From Methylobacterium persicinum (GTDB lineage Bacteria > Pseudomonadota > Alphaproteobacteria > Rhizobiales > Beijerinckiaceae), in assembly GCF_022179525.1 (NCBI RefSeq), contig NZ_BPQX01000072.1:1-51736 (forward strand): a stretch of DNA of 51,736 nt. Reading direction: 5' to 3'. The notes under the pieces were generated by a model. That model was given only the letters and a program-made list of their open reading frames with translations. It had not been told where the DNA came from and did not search any database. Of the stretch, positions 1 through 7,983 are shown piece after piece. The position numbers and the translations under genes were made by a program. Each line of letters begins with the position of its first letter. Positions within the stretch are counted from its first letter, which is position 1.

Positions 1-20
1 GCGGGCGCCTCAGGATGAGG
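1..20. repeat. Partial copy of intergenic palindromic repeat family A
   Basis: The first 20 bases match the right end (CCTCAGGATGAGG) of a ~110-bp palindromic repeat that recurs at 25.1, 33.7, 34.8, 36.6 and 41.0 kb. The rest of this copy lies outside the window. It is followed by a short non-coding stretch up to the stop codon of pdxH. Confidence 0.75.
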
Positions 21-83
21 AGGGGGGCAGGGACCCGTGTCCGCTGCCCCTGCGTCGTCGCGGCGATGGCAGCGCGTCTGGCT

Positions 84-716
84 CTACGGATAGAGGCGCG
101 TCCCCTGCCAGCGCGCGCCGTCCCGGACGAAGCGCACCCGGTCGTGGAGGCGGAAATCGCCGTTCTGCCAGAACTCGATCGACACCGGCAGGATGCGGAA
201 ACCCGTCCAGTGCGATGGCCGTGGGACCGGCCCGTCGCCGAGGCGCTCCGTCACGGCGGCGACCTCGCCCATCATGGTCTGCCGATCCGCGAGGGGGCGG
301 GATTGCTGGCTCACGATGGCGCCGATGCGGCTCTCCCGGCGGCGGCTGGCGAAGTAGGCGTCGGCCTCCTCGTCGGTGACCCGCTCGATGGGGCCCCGGG
401 CGCGCACTTGCCTGCGCAGGCTCTTCCAGTGGAGCACCAGGGCCGCCTGCGGGTTCTGCGCCAGCTCCTCGCCCTTGGCGGACTGGGTGTTCGTGTAGAA
501 CACGAAGCCGCGCTCATCGAACGCCTTCAGCAGGACCACCCGCACGTCGGGCAGGCCGTCCCGGTCGGCGGTGGCCAGGGCCATGGCGTTGGGATCCTCC
601 GGCTCGGACGCCTCGGCCTCCCGCATCCATGCGGCGAACAGGGCGACGGGGTCCTTGGCGCGGGTGAAATCCTCCGCCGTCGCAGGGGTCGGGGCACCGA
701 TCGTTAACTCGTTCAA
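84..716 (-). CDS. pdxH: Pyridoxamine/pyridoxine 5'-phosphate oxidase
   Basis: This 210-aa protein is a cytoplasmic FMN enzyme that oxidises pyridoxine or pyridoxamine 5'-phosphate to pyridoxal 5'-phosphate in vitamin B6 synthesis and salvage. Family motifs are visible: RVVLLK (59-64), FYTN (73-76), SAKG (79-82), the RP-x-HW segment (166-170) and the C-terminal RLYP (207-210). Length is normal. The start is taken as the TTG at 714-716, because an AGGAG sits seven bases upstream and no in-frame ATG is better placed. It reads toward the window edge and diverges from the lipoprotein gene at 811 across about 95 bases. Assignment is secure; only the non-ATG start is a judgement. Confidence 0.95.
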   Translation of the reverse strand: MNELTIGAPTPATAEDFTRAKDPVALFAAWMREAEASEPEDPNAMALATADRDGLPDVRVVLLKAFDERGFVFYTNTQSAKGEELAQNPQAALVLHWKSLRRQVRARGPIERVTDEEADAYFASRRRESRIGAIVSQQSRPLADRQTMMGEVAAVTERLGDGPVPRPSHWTGFRILPVSIEFWQNGDFRLHDRVRFVRDGARWQGTRLYP

Positions 717-810
717 GGGAACACTCCTGGCCTGCCACGTCCGGGGCCTGAGGGGGCAACGGCGCGTCCGTCGAACGGAAAGACCGCCGTAGGTCAGGTG
801 TGATGGTCTG

Positions 811-1344
811 ATGGTCTCGCGTCACTGTAAAGAGCTCCGGACCCTCGTTCCGGCGGGGGCAGCCCTGTGCGTCGTCGGGCTTCTGGCCGGGTGCAGCCAA
901 CCGCTTCTCCTGTTCCGGGGTACGCCGGAGCCGGCCGTGACCGCCGAGGAGCCGGTGACGACGGGCAGCATCCAGCCTCGGTCCAAGACCTTCGGAGGCG
1001 ATCTCACTGGAGAGGATTGGCGCCGGGCGCAGGCGGCCTTGTCGGTGGCCCTGGATCCGCAGGGCAACGGGCGTCCGGTCAAGTGGGACAATCCCGATTC
1101 CGGGATGCACGGCTCGGTGAACCCGACCGGGCTCCCCTATGTCGCCGACGATCAGATCTGCCGGAACTTCCTCGCCTCGGTCATCGGCTCCGAGAAGAGC
1201 CGCTTCGTGCGCGGCACCGGCTGCAAGCCCTCCGGCGGGGACTGGACCCTGAAGGCGATCCGCACCGCTGCGGCACCGGCCAAGGATTTGGGCAAGGACT
1301 CGGCCAAGGACTCGGCCAAGGGTTCCGACAAGGGTGTCGACTGA
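811..1344 (+). CDS. RT0821/Lpp0805-type surface lipoprotein
   Basis: This 177-aa protein has a short basic N-terminus, a hydrophobic segment and a lipobox ending LLAGC with the acylated cysteine at residue 28, so it should be lipid-anchored in the envelope. The central region (about 70-155) has the ALDPQGNG...WDNPDSG and ICRNFLASV segments typical of the RT0821/Lpp0805 surface-protein family, whose role is not known. The last 20 residues are a low-complexity Lys/Asp/Ser repeat built on KDSAK, probably a flexible tail. It is followed at once by a strong hairpin terminator and faces the convergent gene ending at 1399. Family membership comes from recalled sequence pattern only. Confidence 0.8.
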   Translation: MVSRHCKELRTLVPAGAALCVVGLLAGCSQPLLLFRGTPEPAVTAEEPVTTGSIQPRSKTFGGDLTGEDWRRAQAALSVALDPQGNGRPVKWDNPDSGMHGSVNPTGLPYVADDQICRNFLASVIGSEKSRFVRGTGCKPSGGDWTLKAIRTAAAPAKDLGKDSAKDSAKGSDKGVD

Positions 1345-1350
1345 ACGAAA

Positions 1351-1372
1351 ACGGGCGCCCTGCGGCGCCCGT
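1351..1372. terminator. Bidirectional hairpin terminator between convergent genes
   Basis: A perfect 9-bp stem ACGGGCGCC / GGCGCCCGT with a CTGC loop lies between the stops at 1344 and 1399. On the minus strand the stem is followed by TTTCG, giving the better U-tract; on the plus strand it is followed by GTCCTGGTTC. It could end both transcripts. Confidence 0.75.
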
Positions 1373-1398
1373 CCTGGTTCATACGAAGGGATCCGCCC

Positions 1399-1710
1399 TC
1401 AGTACGGATAGCCGTAATAGGGCCGCAGGCGCAGCCGCCGGGCCGGCTCGGGCTGCGGGCCGGGCGGGGCTGCGTAGCCATAGGCCGCCTGCGGCGCATA
1501 GGTGCGCAGGTAGGGGTCGTAGGCGGGATCGCGGTAATTGCCGTTGTTGATCCCCGCCGAACGGTCGTTGCCGCTGAGGGCCGCGTAGGGCGAGAGACCG
1601 CTGCCAGCATCGCCGCCTCCGCCGCCCCGGGCCAGGGCCGCACCCGGCAGAAGCGCCAGCAGGGCGCCGCCGAGGGCGAGACCGATCCGTGTGCCTGTCA
1701 TCCGGGTCAT
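1399..1710 (-). CDS. Small secreted Gly/Tyr/Pro-rich protein
   Basis: This is a 103-aa protein starting at the ATG at 1708-1710, preceded by GGAG. An in-frame ATG 81 bases upstream lacks a ribosome site and would bury the signal peptide. Residues 1-28 form a signal peptide ending ALA. The mature part begins with a glycine run, then SGLSPYAALSGNDRS, and ends in a Tyr/Pro/Arg-rich tail (YYGYPY). No enzyme motif is visible. It looks like one of the short periplasmic or cell-surface proteins common in this group; no function can be assigned. Confidence 0.65.
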   Translation of the reverse strand: MTRMTGTRIGLALGGALLALLPGAALARGGGGGDAGSGLSPYAALSGNDRSAGINNGNYRDPAYDPYLRTYAPQAAYGYAAPPGPQPEPARRLRLRPYYGYPY

Positions 1711-1787
1711 CGTGAAGTCTCCGGGTTTCCGATCTTGACGATTGAACGGGTGGTGCCGGGCGGGGGTTCCTGGGCTGCGCCCCGGCG

Positions 1788-1852
1788 CCATGTCTCAGGG
1801 CCATGTCTCAGGGCCATGTCTCAAGGCCATGTCTCAAGGCCACGTCTCAGGG
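1788..1852. repeat. Tandem 13-bp repeat, five copies
   Basis: Five head-to-tail copies of CCATGTCTCAGGG (1788-1800, 1801-1813, 1814-1826, 1827-1839, 1840-1852) differ only by G/A at the eleventh base and one T/C change. The last copy contains the TCA that is the stop codon of the NlpC/P60 gene at 1847, so the array runs over the 3' end of that gene. Confidence 0.9.
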
Positions 1853-2692
1853 CCTCCGGAACGCGGTCACGGCGCCGAAGCTGTGGTTGAGGATACGGGC
1901 ACGGGCCTCCGCCAGGGGCTCCACGGCCACCGCCATGTGGTGGCCGTTGGCGTGGATGAGGCGGGTCGCGTCGAGCATCATCCCGACATGGCCCCGCCAG
2001 AAGACCAGATCCCCCCGCTCCAGGCCGACGGGATCGTCGGGGAGTGCCGTGCCGAGGCCGCGCTCCTGCATATCGGCGTCCCGGGGGCAGTCGCGCCCGG
2101 CGAGGTGGAGGCAGAGCTGGACCAGCCCGGAGCAGTCGAGGCCCAGGCTCGTGCGCCCGCCCCAGAGGTAGGGAGTGCCGACGAGGCCCTCGGCCGTGGC
2201 GGCGAAGTCGGGGGCGACGAAGCTGGCGTCGCGGCAATGCCCGGCGAAGACGAAGCCTGCCGCCGTCTCGATGTAGTCGCCCGTCCGTCCCGTCGCAGAG
2301 AGGCCGGCGCCGAGGCTGAGATGGCCCTGCGGAGGGCGCTTCAGGTCCGGCGCTGGGTAGAGGAAGGTGCGCAGGGCGACGACCACATGGGTCGGCTCCG
2401 GGTCCGCCGGCCCGAGGCTCCCGACCGGCAGGTATCCCACATAGCCGTCCCGCTGGAGCTGGACGAAGGCGTGGCCCTCCTCCTCCCCATAATAGGTCAC
2501 CGCATCGCCGAGGACCGCCTCCGTCTCGGTGCCGGACTCCGGCGAGGGCGTCCGCCGCAGGGGGGCGGAAGGGACGGCGACGCGGCGCGTCTGTCCGTCC
2601 ACGTAGCGTTCGGCGGAGACGATCCCCCGCAGGCGGGCATCCGCCAGATGGGGCCGGGCGGGCGTGAGACGCGGATCGGGCGTGGTCGTCAT
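1847..2692 (-). CDS. NlpC/P60 family cell-wall peptidase with SH3 domains
   Basis: This 281-aa protein belongs to the alphaproteobacterial NlpC/P60 group that cleaves gamma-D-glutamyl-diaminoacyl bonds in peptidoglycan peptides. The first ~150 residues resemble bacterial SH3-type substrate-binding domains (for example DGYVGYLPVGSL at 82-93). The C-terminal domain carries the catalytic Cys187 in LDCSGLVQ, His235 in RGHVGMM, and a third polar residue, probably His247 in LIHANGHH. There is no signal peptide, which is usual for cytoplasmic muropeptide-recycling members. Its stop codon lies inside a 13-bp tandem repeat. Enzyme class is clear; substrate is inferred from the family. Confidence 0.9.
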   Translation of the reverse strand: MTTTPDPRLTPARPHLADARLRGIVSAERYVDGQTRRVAVPSAPLRRTPSPESGTETEAVLGDAVTYYGEEEGHAFVQLQRDGYVGYLPVGSLGPADPEPTHVVVALRTFLYPAPDLKRPPQGHLSLGAGLSATGRTGDYIETAAGFVFAGHCRDASFVAPDFAATAEGLVGTPYLWGGRTSLGLDCSGLVQLCLHLAGRDCPRDADMQERGLGTALPDDPVGLERGDLVFWRGHVGMMLDATRLIHANGHHMAVAVEPLAEARARILNHSFGAVTAFRRP

Positions 2693-2803
2693 CGGCGCAG
2701 GATAGGGTTCTCCCGGTTAATGGGAAACGGGAGGTAGAGCTGGGGAGCAGCCCCGGAATTCCGGGGGGCAGCGTGCCCTTTGGCTGGTCGGCTGCCCGCG
2801 ATT

Positions 2804-2862
2804 GCGTCATGGTGACGCATCGGGATGCCTGTCCGGCAGGCATTCGTTCATCCACGTGGATG
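2804..2862. repeat. Three consecutive perfect inverted repeats in a 320-bp gene-free stretch
   Basis: The gap 2693-3012 has no convincing gene. It holds three inverted repeats in a row: GCGTCA-TGG-TGACGC (2804-2818), ATGCCTG-TCCGG-CAGGCAT (2825-2843) and the palindrome CATCCACGTGGATG (2849-2862). They could be protein-binding operators or RNA hairpins upstream of the gene at 3013. No U-tract follows any of them, so simple termination is less likely. Confidence 0.6.
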
Positions 2863-3012
2863 CGGATGCACCGTTTCCGGCGGGATGGCGATCGCTTCCC
2901 TGCCGCTTCGGCGATCACCCGATGGATTCACCCTCCCAGGATGTCGCATCCGGGCCATCACCTTCGTTTGATGCACTGCACAACCGGCTTCCGGCGCGCT
3001 ATGCTTGGAGCC

Positions 3013-3366
3013 ATGAAGACTGCGAGTCGTCCCGTGAAGAAGACCCCCAAGAGCTTCGCCGACCTTCCACCGATCCGCGTGCGCCGGGAGCCGCCGACGA
3101 TCGTCGAGGCGGTGTCCGCTGCCCAGGACCTCGCCGACGACGTCGAGCAGCAGACCGAGATCGCCGCCGGGCTCATCGGCCTGCCCGTCGAGGAGGTTCG
3201 CCCGCATGTGCTCGCGGCCAAGCGGGCCAAGCCGGAGCGGGCACCGGAGCGGATCCTCAGCCATGCCAGCCCGAGCCGGGCGCCGCGCACGGTCATCGTC
3301 GAGCGCCGGGTCCGGCCGACCGTCGTCGTGGAACGCCGCGGCCGTCCCCTCGACCCCCGGCGCTGA
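3013..3366 (+). CDS. Hypothetical protein, basic C-terminus
   Basis: This 117-aa protein is not recognised as a named family. The start ATG at 3013 is preceded by GGAG at very short spacing; ATG at 3001 would add four residues. Residues ~30-75 are predicted helical and acidic (EAVSAAQDLADDVEQQTEIAAGL), followed by an Arg/Val-rich tail with the near-duplicated phrases VIVERRVRPTV and VVVERRGRPL. It lies between palindromic sequence and the convergent MgtC gene, whose stop is only 5 bases beyond. Codon usage matches neighbours, so I take it as real, but function is unknown. Confidence 0.55.
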   Translation: MKTASRPVKKTPKSFADLPPIRVRREPPTIVEAVSAAQDLADDVEQQTEIAAGLIGLPVEEVRPHVLAAKRAKPERAPERILSHASPSRAPRTVIVERRVRPTVVVERRGRPLDPRR

Positions 3367-3371
3367 CGCGC

Positions 3372-4109
3372 TCAATCCGCAGCGGTCTGGCTGGTCCAAG
3401 TGGCATGGCGGATGCCGGGGGCCTTCTCGAGGTCGGCCGTTACCGCGTCGAGTTCCTCCGGCTCGACGGCGCTGGCCGTCAGGGTGGCGATGACGTCCAC
3501 CGCATCCTCGCCCCGCTCCTCGATCTCGATGGCGCTGACGGGGTAGTTCGCCGCCTCCAGGCGCTCGATCAACAGATCCTGGGCCGGACCGCTGGCGCCG
3601 GGCGCCGTCGTGACCTGGACCTCGTAGGTCGCCTCCGTCTCGGATTCGCGGATCGGCAGGCGATCGATCAGCTTCACCAGGGGCCGCAGGGCGGTGTTGC
3701 AGGCCAGCACCGTCACCGTGACGAAGAAGGCCTCCATGGGCAGGTCCGCCCCGGCGAAGGCACCCACGGAGGCCGAACACCACAGGGTGGCGGCGGTGTT
3801 GAGGCCGCGGACGTTCATCCCCTCCTTCATGATCACGCCGGCGCCGAGGAAGCCGATGCCGGAGATCACGTAGGCGACGGTGCGGGTCCCGCCCTCGCCA
3901 CCGGTGAGGCGCATGCCGAGATCGACGAAGGCCGAGGCGCCCACGGCGACCAGCACGGCGGTGCGCAGGCCGGCGGTGCGCTGCCGGTACTGCCGCTCGG
4001 CCCCGATCAGGGTGCCGAGGCAGAAGGCCACGAGGAGCCCCAGGGCGGATTTCGCCGGCTCGGGCAGGTCGGCATAGGCGATCGGAAAGGTCATGACGGC
4101 CCCGCTCAT
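3372..4109 (-). CDS. MgtC/SapB family membrane protein
   Basis: This 245-aa protein has an N-terminal MgtC domain: several hydrophobic segments in residues ~15-140, with the family phrases GTLIGAERQYRQRTAGLRT and YVISGIGFLGAGVIMKEG. A soluble C-terminal ACT-like domain follows (about 155-240). MgtC proteins are linked to growth at low Mg2+ and to modulation of ATP synthase or phosphate uptake; the role of this copy is inferred from the family only. The start ATG at 4107-4109 has AAGGGC upstream; a second in-frame ATG five codons later is possible. It diverges from the MoxR cluster. Confidence 0.88.
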   Translation of the reverse strand: MSGAVMTFPIAYADLPEPAKSALGLLVAFCLGTLIGAERQYRQRTAGLRTAVLVAVGASAFVDLGMRLTGGEGGTRTVAYVISGIGFLGAGVIMKEGMNVRGLNTAATLWCSASVGAFAGADLPMEAFFVTVTVLACNTALRPLVKLIDRLPIRESETEATYEVQVTTAPGASGPAQDLLIERLEAANYPVSAIEIEERGEDAVDVIATLTASAVEPEELDAVTADLEKAPGIRHATWTSQTAAD

Positions 4110-4295
4110 CGTGTGCCCTTGTGAAGAAACCGTGACACGATGCCCGCGCAGGGCTTCGGTCGCGCAGGATTGACGGCCACACGCCCTGCGGGCACACCGG
4201 CTACGGTTTCGAGGAGCCCGTCGCGAAACGGGACCCGGCCGCGAGGAGACGTGCAGGATGCCGGATTCGGCCGACGTGTCGGGATCGAGCCACCC

Positions 4296-5300
4296 ATGAG
4301 CGGCGCCATTCTGGCCGACCGCCCCCAGGCGGGCTCCGCCGCCTCCGACCTCCATGGGCGGGTGCTCTCCCTGAGGGACGGTCTGGAGACCGGCCTCATC
4401 GGCGCCTCCGGTCTCGTGGAGCGCCTGCTCATCGGCCTCCTCACCGGGGGCCACCTGCTGATCGAGGGCGCGCCGGGCCTCGCCAAGACCCGGGCGGTCA
4501 AGCGCCTTGCCGAGGGGCTGGACGGCTCCTTCGCCCGCATCCAATGCACCCCCGACCTGATGCCGGCCGACCTCACCGGCACCACGGTGTGGCGCCAGGA
4601 CAGCGGCCATTTCGAGTTCCTGCCCGGCCCCCTGTTCCACGCCCTCGTCCTCGTGGACGAGGTGAACCGTGCCCCGCCGAAGGTGCAGTCGGCCCTGCTG
4701 GAATCCATGGCCGAGGGACAGGTGACCGTCTCCGGCGAGACCCACCGCCTGCCCGACCCGTTCATGGTGGTGGCCACCCAGAACCCCATCGAGCACGCGG
4801 GCACCTTCCCCCTGCCCGAGGCGCAGCTCGACCGCTTCCTCCTGCATGTCGTGGTGGACATGCCCGACGCCGCCTCCGAGCGGGCGATCCTCGACCTCGT
4901 GGAGGGCGAGCTGACCCACCGCATCCCGCCGATGCCGACGCGGCTGACGATGGCGGAGGTGCGGGCGGCCCGGGAGGCGGCGCTCTCCACCTACGTCTCC
5001 CCGGCGCTCAAGGACTACCTCGTGCGCCTCGTGGCGGCGACCCGCACCGACGAGGCCGCCCCGGACCTGCGTGGGGCGATCGAGCACCCGGCCTCGCCGC
5101 GGGGCACCCTCGCCCTGATGATGGCGGGCAAGGCGCGGGCATGGCTGCGCGGGCGCGACCACGTGATCCCCGAGGACGTGACCGAACTCGCCCGGGACGC
5201 CCTGTCCCACCGGATCGGCCTGACATGGCGGGCCTCCGCCGAGGGCAGGACCGCCAGGGGGCTGATCGAGGACCTCGTGCGGCGGGTGAAGGCCCTGTGA
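4296..5300 (+). CDS. MoxR-family AAA+ ATPase
   Basis: This 334-aa protein is a MoxR ATPase, a chaperone-type AAA+ protein that works with VWA-domain partners to mature or insert cofactors into other proteins. Walker A GAPGLAKT is at 58-65, Walker B LVLVDE at 117-122, and the conserved ATQNPIEHAGTFPLPEAQLDRF region (sensor 1 and following helix) is present. The start ATG at 4296 is chosen because the protein then begins where the family does; the open frame extends upstream without homology. It heads a seven-gene run (DUF58, DUF4381-like, two VWA proteins, TPR, BatD-like), matching MoxR-Bat and mxaRSACKL arrangements. Confidence 0.93.
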   Translation: MSGAILADRPQAGSAASDLHGRVLSLRDGLETGLIGASGLVERLLIGLLTGGHLLIEGAPGLAKTRAVKRLAEGLDGSFARIQCTPDLMPADLTGTTVWRQDSGHFEFLPGPLFHALVLVDEVNRAPPKVQSALLESMAEGQVTVSGETHRLPDPFMVVATQNPIEHAGTFPLPEAQLDRFLLHVVVDMPDAASERAILDLVEGELTHRIPPMPTRLTMAEVRAAREAALSTYVSPALKDYLVRLVAATRTDEAAPDLRGAIEHPASPRGTLALMMAGKARAWLRGRDHVIPEDVTELARDALSHRIGLTWRASAEGRTARGLIEDLVRRVKAL

Positions 5301-5349
5301 TGACGGCGGAGGGTACGGCGACCGCGGCCGGCCTCGCCCGGGGGAGCCG

Positions 5350-6231
5350 GTGATCGCCCTCTCCGGCGAGACCCTGATGGGGTTGCGGCACCTCGCCCGG
5401 CGGGGCGCCTCCCCGGTGACGCGCACCCTCGCCGGCCTCCCCGGCGGGATCGTCACCCGGCGCCGGGGGCGCGGCTCCGAGCCGGAGGACGTGCGCCTCT
5501 GGGCCGAGGGCGACGACCGCCGCCACATCGACCGCAACGCCACCGCCCGCACCGGGCAGTTGTATGTGCGCACCCACCACGACGAGCGCGACCGGGCGGT
5601 GATCCTGCTCGCCGACTTCCGGCCCTCCATGCTGTTCGGCACGAGGCGCACCCTCCGCGCCAACGCGGCGGCGGAGGCCCTGGCCCTCCTCGGCTGGCGG
5701 ATCGTGGCCGATGGCGGCCGGGTCGGCCTCGTGGTGGCCTCCGCGGCGGGAGAAGCCACGGTGCTGCGCCCGGCCGGCGGCGAGCGGGCCATGACCGCCG
5801 TCACCGGGGCGCTGGCCGTCGCCCATGCCAGGGCTTTGGAAACGGCGAAGGACCCCGATCCGCCCCTCGAGCCCCTCCTCGGGGTCGCCGCAAGCCTCCT
5901 TCCCTCCGGCGGCCACCTCGTGATCGGCAGCGCCCTGGACAATCCCGGCCCCGATTTCGAGCGCCTGCTTGGGCTCGTGGCCGAGCGCGTCTCCGTGCGC
6001 CTCGTGCTGGTGAGCGACGCCTTCGAGCGCGCCCGGCGGCCGGGCTTCTTCCCCTTCGCCCTGTCCGACGGCCGACGGGGCTCCCTCCGGGCCGACGGGA
6101 CGGGGGAGCGGGCGATCGACGCCCGCCTCGCCGACTATGCCGCCCGGGGCATGGCGGGCCTGCGCCTCGATGTGGAGGCGGGGCCCGAGGCCTATGCGCC
6201 GCTGATGGAGCGGCTCGATGCCGTGCTCTGA
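5350..6231 (+). CDS. DUF58 protein (MxaS-like partner of MoxR)
   Basis: This 293-aa protein is the DUF58 component of the MoxR module. The family signature EGDDRRHIDRNATARTG is at 53-69, and the C-terminal part (from ~80) has the VWA-like fold expected of the family (AVILLADF...). The GTG start at 5350 has GGGGAG upstream and overlaps the TGA of a 17-codon open frame that begins on the MoxR stop codon, which hints at translational coupling. DUF58 proteins pair with MoxR ATPases in nearly all such operons and correspond to MxaS of methylotrophs. Exact biochemical role is unknown. Confidence 0.9.
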   Translation: MIALSGETLMGLRHLARRGASPVTRTLAGLPGGIVTRRRGRGSEPEDVRLWAEGDDRRHIDRNATARTGQLYVRTHHDERDRAVILLADFRPSMLFGTRRTLRANAAAEALALLGWRIVADGGRVGLVVASAAGEATVLRPAGGERAMTAVTGALAVAHARALETAKDPDPPLEPLLGVAASLLPSGGHLVIGSALDNPGPDFERLLGLVAERVSVRLVLVSDAFERARRPGFFPFALSDGRRGSLRADGTGERAIDARLADYAARGMAGLRLDVEAGPEAYAPLMERLDAVL

Positions 6232-6246
6232 GTACCGGGGCGCCCC

Positions 6247-6711
6247 ATGAGCCCCGCCGACGCCCCCGCCAGCCTCGACCAGCTCCGCGGCCTGCACCTG
6301 CCCGGCGGCGCCAGCGGCCCCGTGCCAGGGGATATCCTGCTCGCCCTGATCCTCGGCTTTTCCGCCGCCCTTCTCATCGGCCTCGTGCGGGTCCTCGTGG
6401 GCCGGGCCCGGGCAAGCGTCCGTCGCGCGGCGCTGGCCGACCTCGCCGGCAGCCGCAGCCTCGACCCACCGGACAGGATCCTCGCCCAGGCCCGCCTGCT
6501 GCGCCGCCTCGTGCGGACGGTCGATGGCGACGCGGCGGCCTCGGCGCAGGGCGCAGCCTGGGCCGGACGGCTCGACGCCCTGTTGCGAACCGACTTCTTC
6601 ACCGCCGGGGCTGGCCGGGTGCTGGTGGATGGGCTCTACCGCCGGGAAACGCCCGATGCAGCCCTCCTCGACGCCGAGCTGTCGCGGCTGATCGGGAGGC
6701 TCAGGGCATGA
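6247..6711 (+). CDS. DUF4381-like membrane protein
   Basis: This 154-aa protein starts 15 bases after the DUF58 gene. It has the DUF4381 pattern: an N-terminal LRGLHLPGG phrase, one transmembrane helix at about 29-49 (ILLALILGFSAALLIGLV), then a cytoplasmic helical domain. In MoxR/VWA operons this small protein sits between DUF58 and the first VWA gene, the place taken by MxaA in methanol-dehydrogenase clusters. Its stop overlaps the next start (ATGA at 6708-6711), indicating coupled translation. Function beyond membership of the module is unknown. Confidence 0.75.
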   Translation: MSPADAPASLDQLRGLHLPGGASGPVPGDILLALILGFSAALLIGLVRVLVGRARASVRRAALADLAGSRSLDPPDRILAQARLLRRLVRTVDGDAAASAQGAAWAGRLDALLRTDFFTAGAGRVLVDGLYRRETPDAALLDAELSRLIGRLRA

Positions 6712-7727
6712 ACGGCGCTCTGCCCGGTTGGCTTGCGGCCTTCGTCTCCGGTTTCGACCTCGCGGCGCCCTGGCTGCTCGTCGCCCTGCCCCTGCCCTGG
6801 CTCGCTGCCCGCCTCCTGCCGCGGGAGCGGATGGAAGGTGGCGCCCTTCTGGTCCCCGGAACCCTGGCCGCCAGCACCGGGACCGGTACGGATGTCGCCG
6901 GCCGCGGCCGCCGCCGGGCCGTCCTGGCCTGGGGACTCTGGATTAGCCTCGTCCTCGCCCTGAGCGGCCCGCGGGTCGTGATGCCGGCCGCCGCCCTGCC
7001 CGCCTCGGGCCGGGAGATCATGATCGCCATGGACCTGTCCGGGTCCATGGAGCGGCGGGACTTCTCCCTGGACGGCGAGACCGTGAGCCGGCTGGAGGCG
7101 GTCAAGCGCGTGGGCTCCGACTTCATCCGCCGCCGGGCGGGGGACCGGATCGGCCTCGTCCTCTTCGCCGACCAAGCCTATGTCGCCGCCGGCCTCACCT
7201 TCGACACCGCCTCCGTGGCCCGGTCCCTGGAGGAGGCGACGATCGGCATCTCGGGTCGCTCGACCGGCATCGGCGACGGCCTCGGTCTCGCCCTGCGGCG
7301 CCTCGACCCCCGGGACGCCCACATCCCGGAGGGCCGCCCCGCCGCGACCAAGGCAGTGGTGCTCCTCTCCGACGGCGCCAACAATGCCGGCCAGACCGCC
7401 CCGAAGGACGTGGCCGACCTCGCCCGGGAGATCGGGGTGAGGGTCTACACCATCGCCCTCGGACCCCGGGATCTCGCCGACGCCGACGGCGAGCAGGACG
7501 TGGTCGACAGCGAGACCCTGCGGGTCATGGCCGAGACCAGCGGCGGAAAGTTCTTCCGGGTGCGCACCACCGACGACCTCGTCGCCGTGGCCGGCGCGAT
7601 CGATTCCCTGGAGGGCAGCCGCACGGGGGCACCGCCATTGCCCCTGCGCCGGGACCTGTGGATCTGGCCGGGCACCCTGGCCCTCGCCTTCGCGGTGGCG
7701 CTGCTGGCGGTGAGGAGGGCGGCATGA
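6708..7727 (+). CDS. VWA-domain membrane protein, BatA/MxaC-like
   Basis: This 339-aa protein has an N-terminal hydrophobic segment (about 20-36), a second one (about 70-86), a von Willebrand A domain and a C-terminal membrane helix (about 316-335). The metal-ion-dependent adhesion site is intact: Asp109, Ser111 and Ser113 in MAMDLSGSM-like context, with the later LLSDGANNAG strand. It matches BatA of the aerotolerance operon and MxaC of methylotrophs, both thought to act with the MoxR ATPase on periplasmic or membrane substrates. Start ATG overlaps the preceding stop by four bases. A ~255-bp repeat-bearing gap separates it from the second VWA gene. Confidence 0.9.
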   Translation: MNGALPGWLAAFVSGFDLAAPWLLVALPLPWLAARLLPRERMEGGALLVPGTLAASTGTGTDVAGRGRRRAVLAWGLWISLVLALSGPRVVMPAAALPASGREIMIAMDLSGSMERRDFSLDGETVSRLEAVKRVGSDFIRRRAGDRIGLVLFADQAYVAAGLTFDTASVARSLEEATIGISGRSTGIGDGLGLALRRLDPRDAHIPEGRPAATKAVVLLSDGANNAGQTAPKDVADLAREIGVRVYTIALGPRDLADADGEQDVVDSETLRVMAETSGGKFFRVRTTDDLVAVAGAIDSLEGSRTGAPPLPLRRDLWIWPGTLALAFAVALLAVRRAA

Positions 7728-7799
7728 GGAACGCCCCATCCCTCAAGGACGCGCGGATGCCCCCTTTCCGCTTGAGGGGTGAAGCCCGGTCGCATCCCG

Positions 7800-7935
7800 T
7801 CGTGCCGCCGGAAGGCGGCGGTGAGGGGGCTCACAGGACGAGACTCATCCGGCATTCCCCCTCACCTGCGGCTGCCGCCTCGCTTCGCCCCCGGCAAGGG
7901 GGGCTCAGCCCTCTCCCCGCAGGCAGGGAGAGGGG
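7800..7935. repeat. Intergenic repeat family C, copy 1, inside the MoxR/VWA operon
   Basis: The gap between the two VWA genes contains sequence that reappears in inverted orientation at 39051-39245. Shared pieces include a GTGAGGGGGCTCAC core, GGCTGCCGCCTCGCTTCG, and terminal CTCTCCCCGCAGGC...GGGAGAGGGG arms able to pair. It interrupts an otherwise tightly packed operon and may form a hairpin in the polycistronic mRNA. Confidence 0.75.
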
Positions 7936-7983
7936 ATGCGCCCCTCGACGGCCCGCGAAGCGTCATCCGGGCCGGGCACCGCG

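Noticed and set aside
4110-5942. A long minus-strand open frame continuing upstream of the MgtC gene, antisense to MoxR and DUF58
   Set aside because: It is a GC-rich shadow frame. The translated part has no recognisable domain, while the opposite strand encodes clear MoxR and DUF58 motifs. Only the MgtC part (to 4109) is real.
7936-7983. Upstream ATG (7936) as the start of the second VWA protein
   Set aside because: It has a purine-rich sequence upstream but lies in repeat DNA and adds residues not seen in BatB-type proteins, which begin at the membrane segment.
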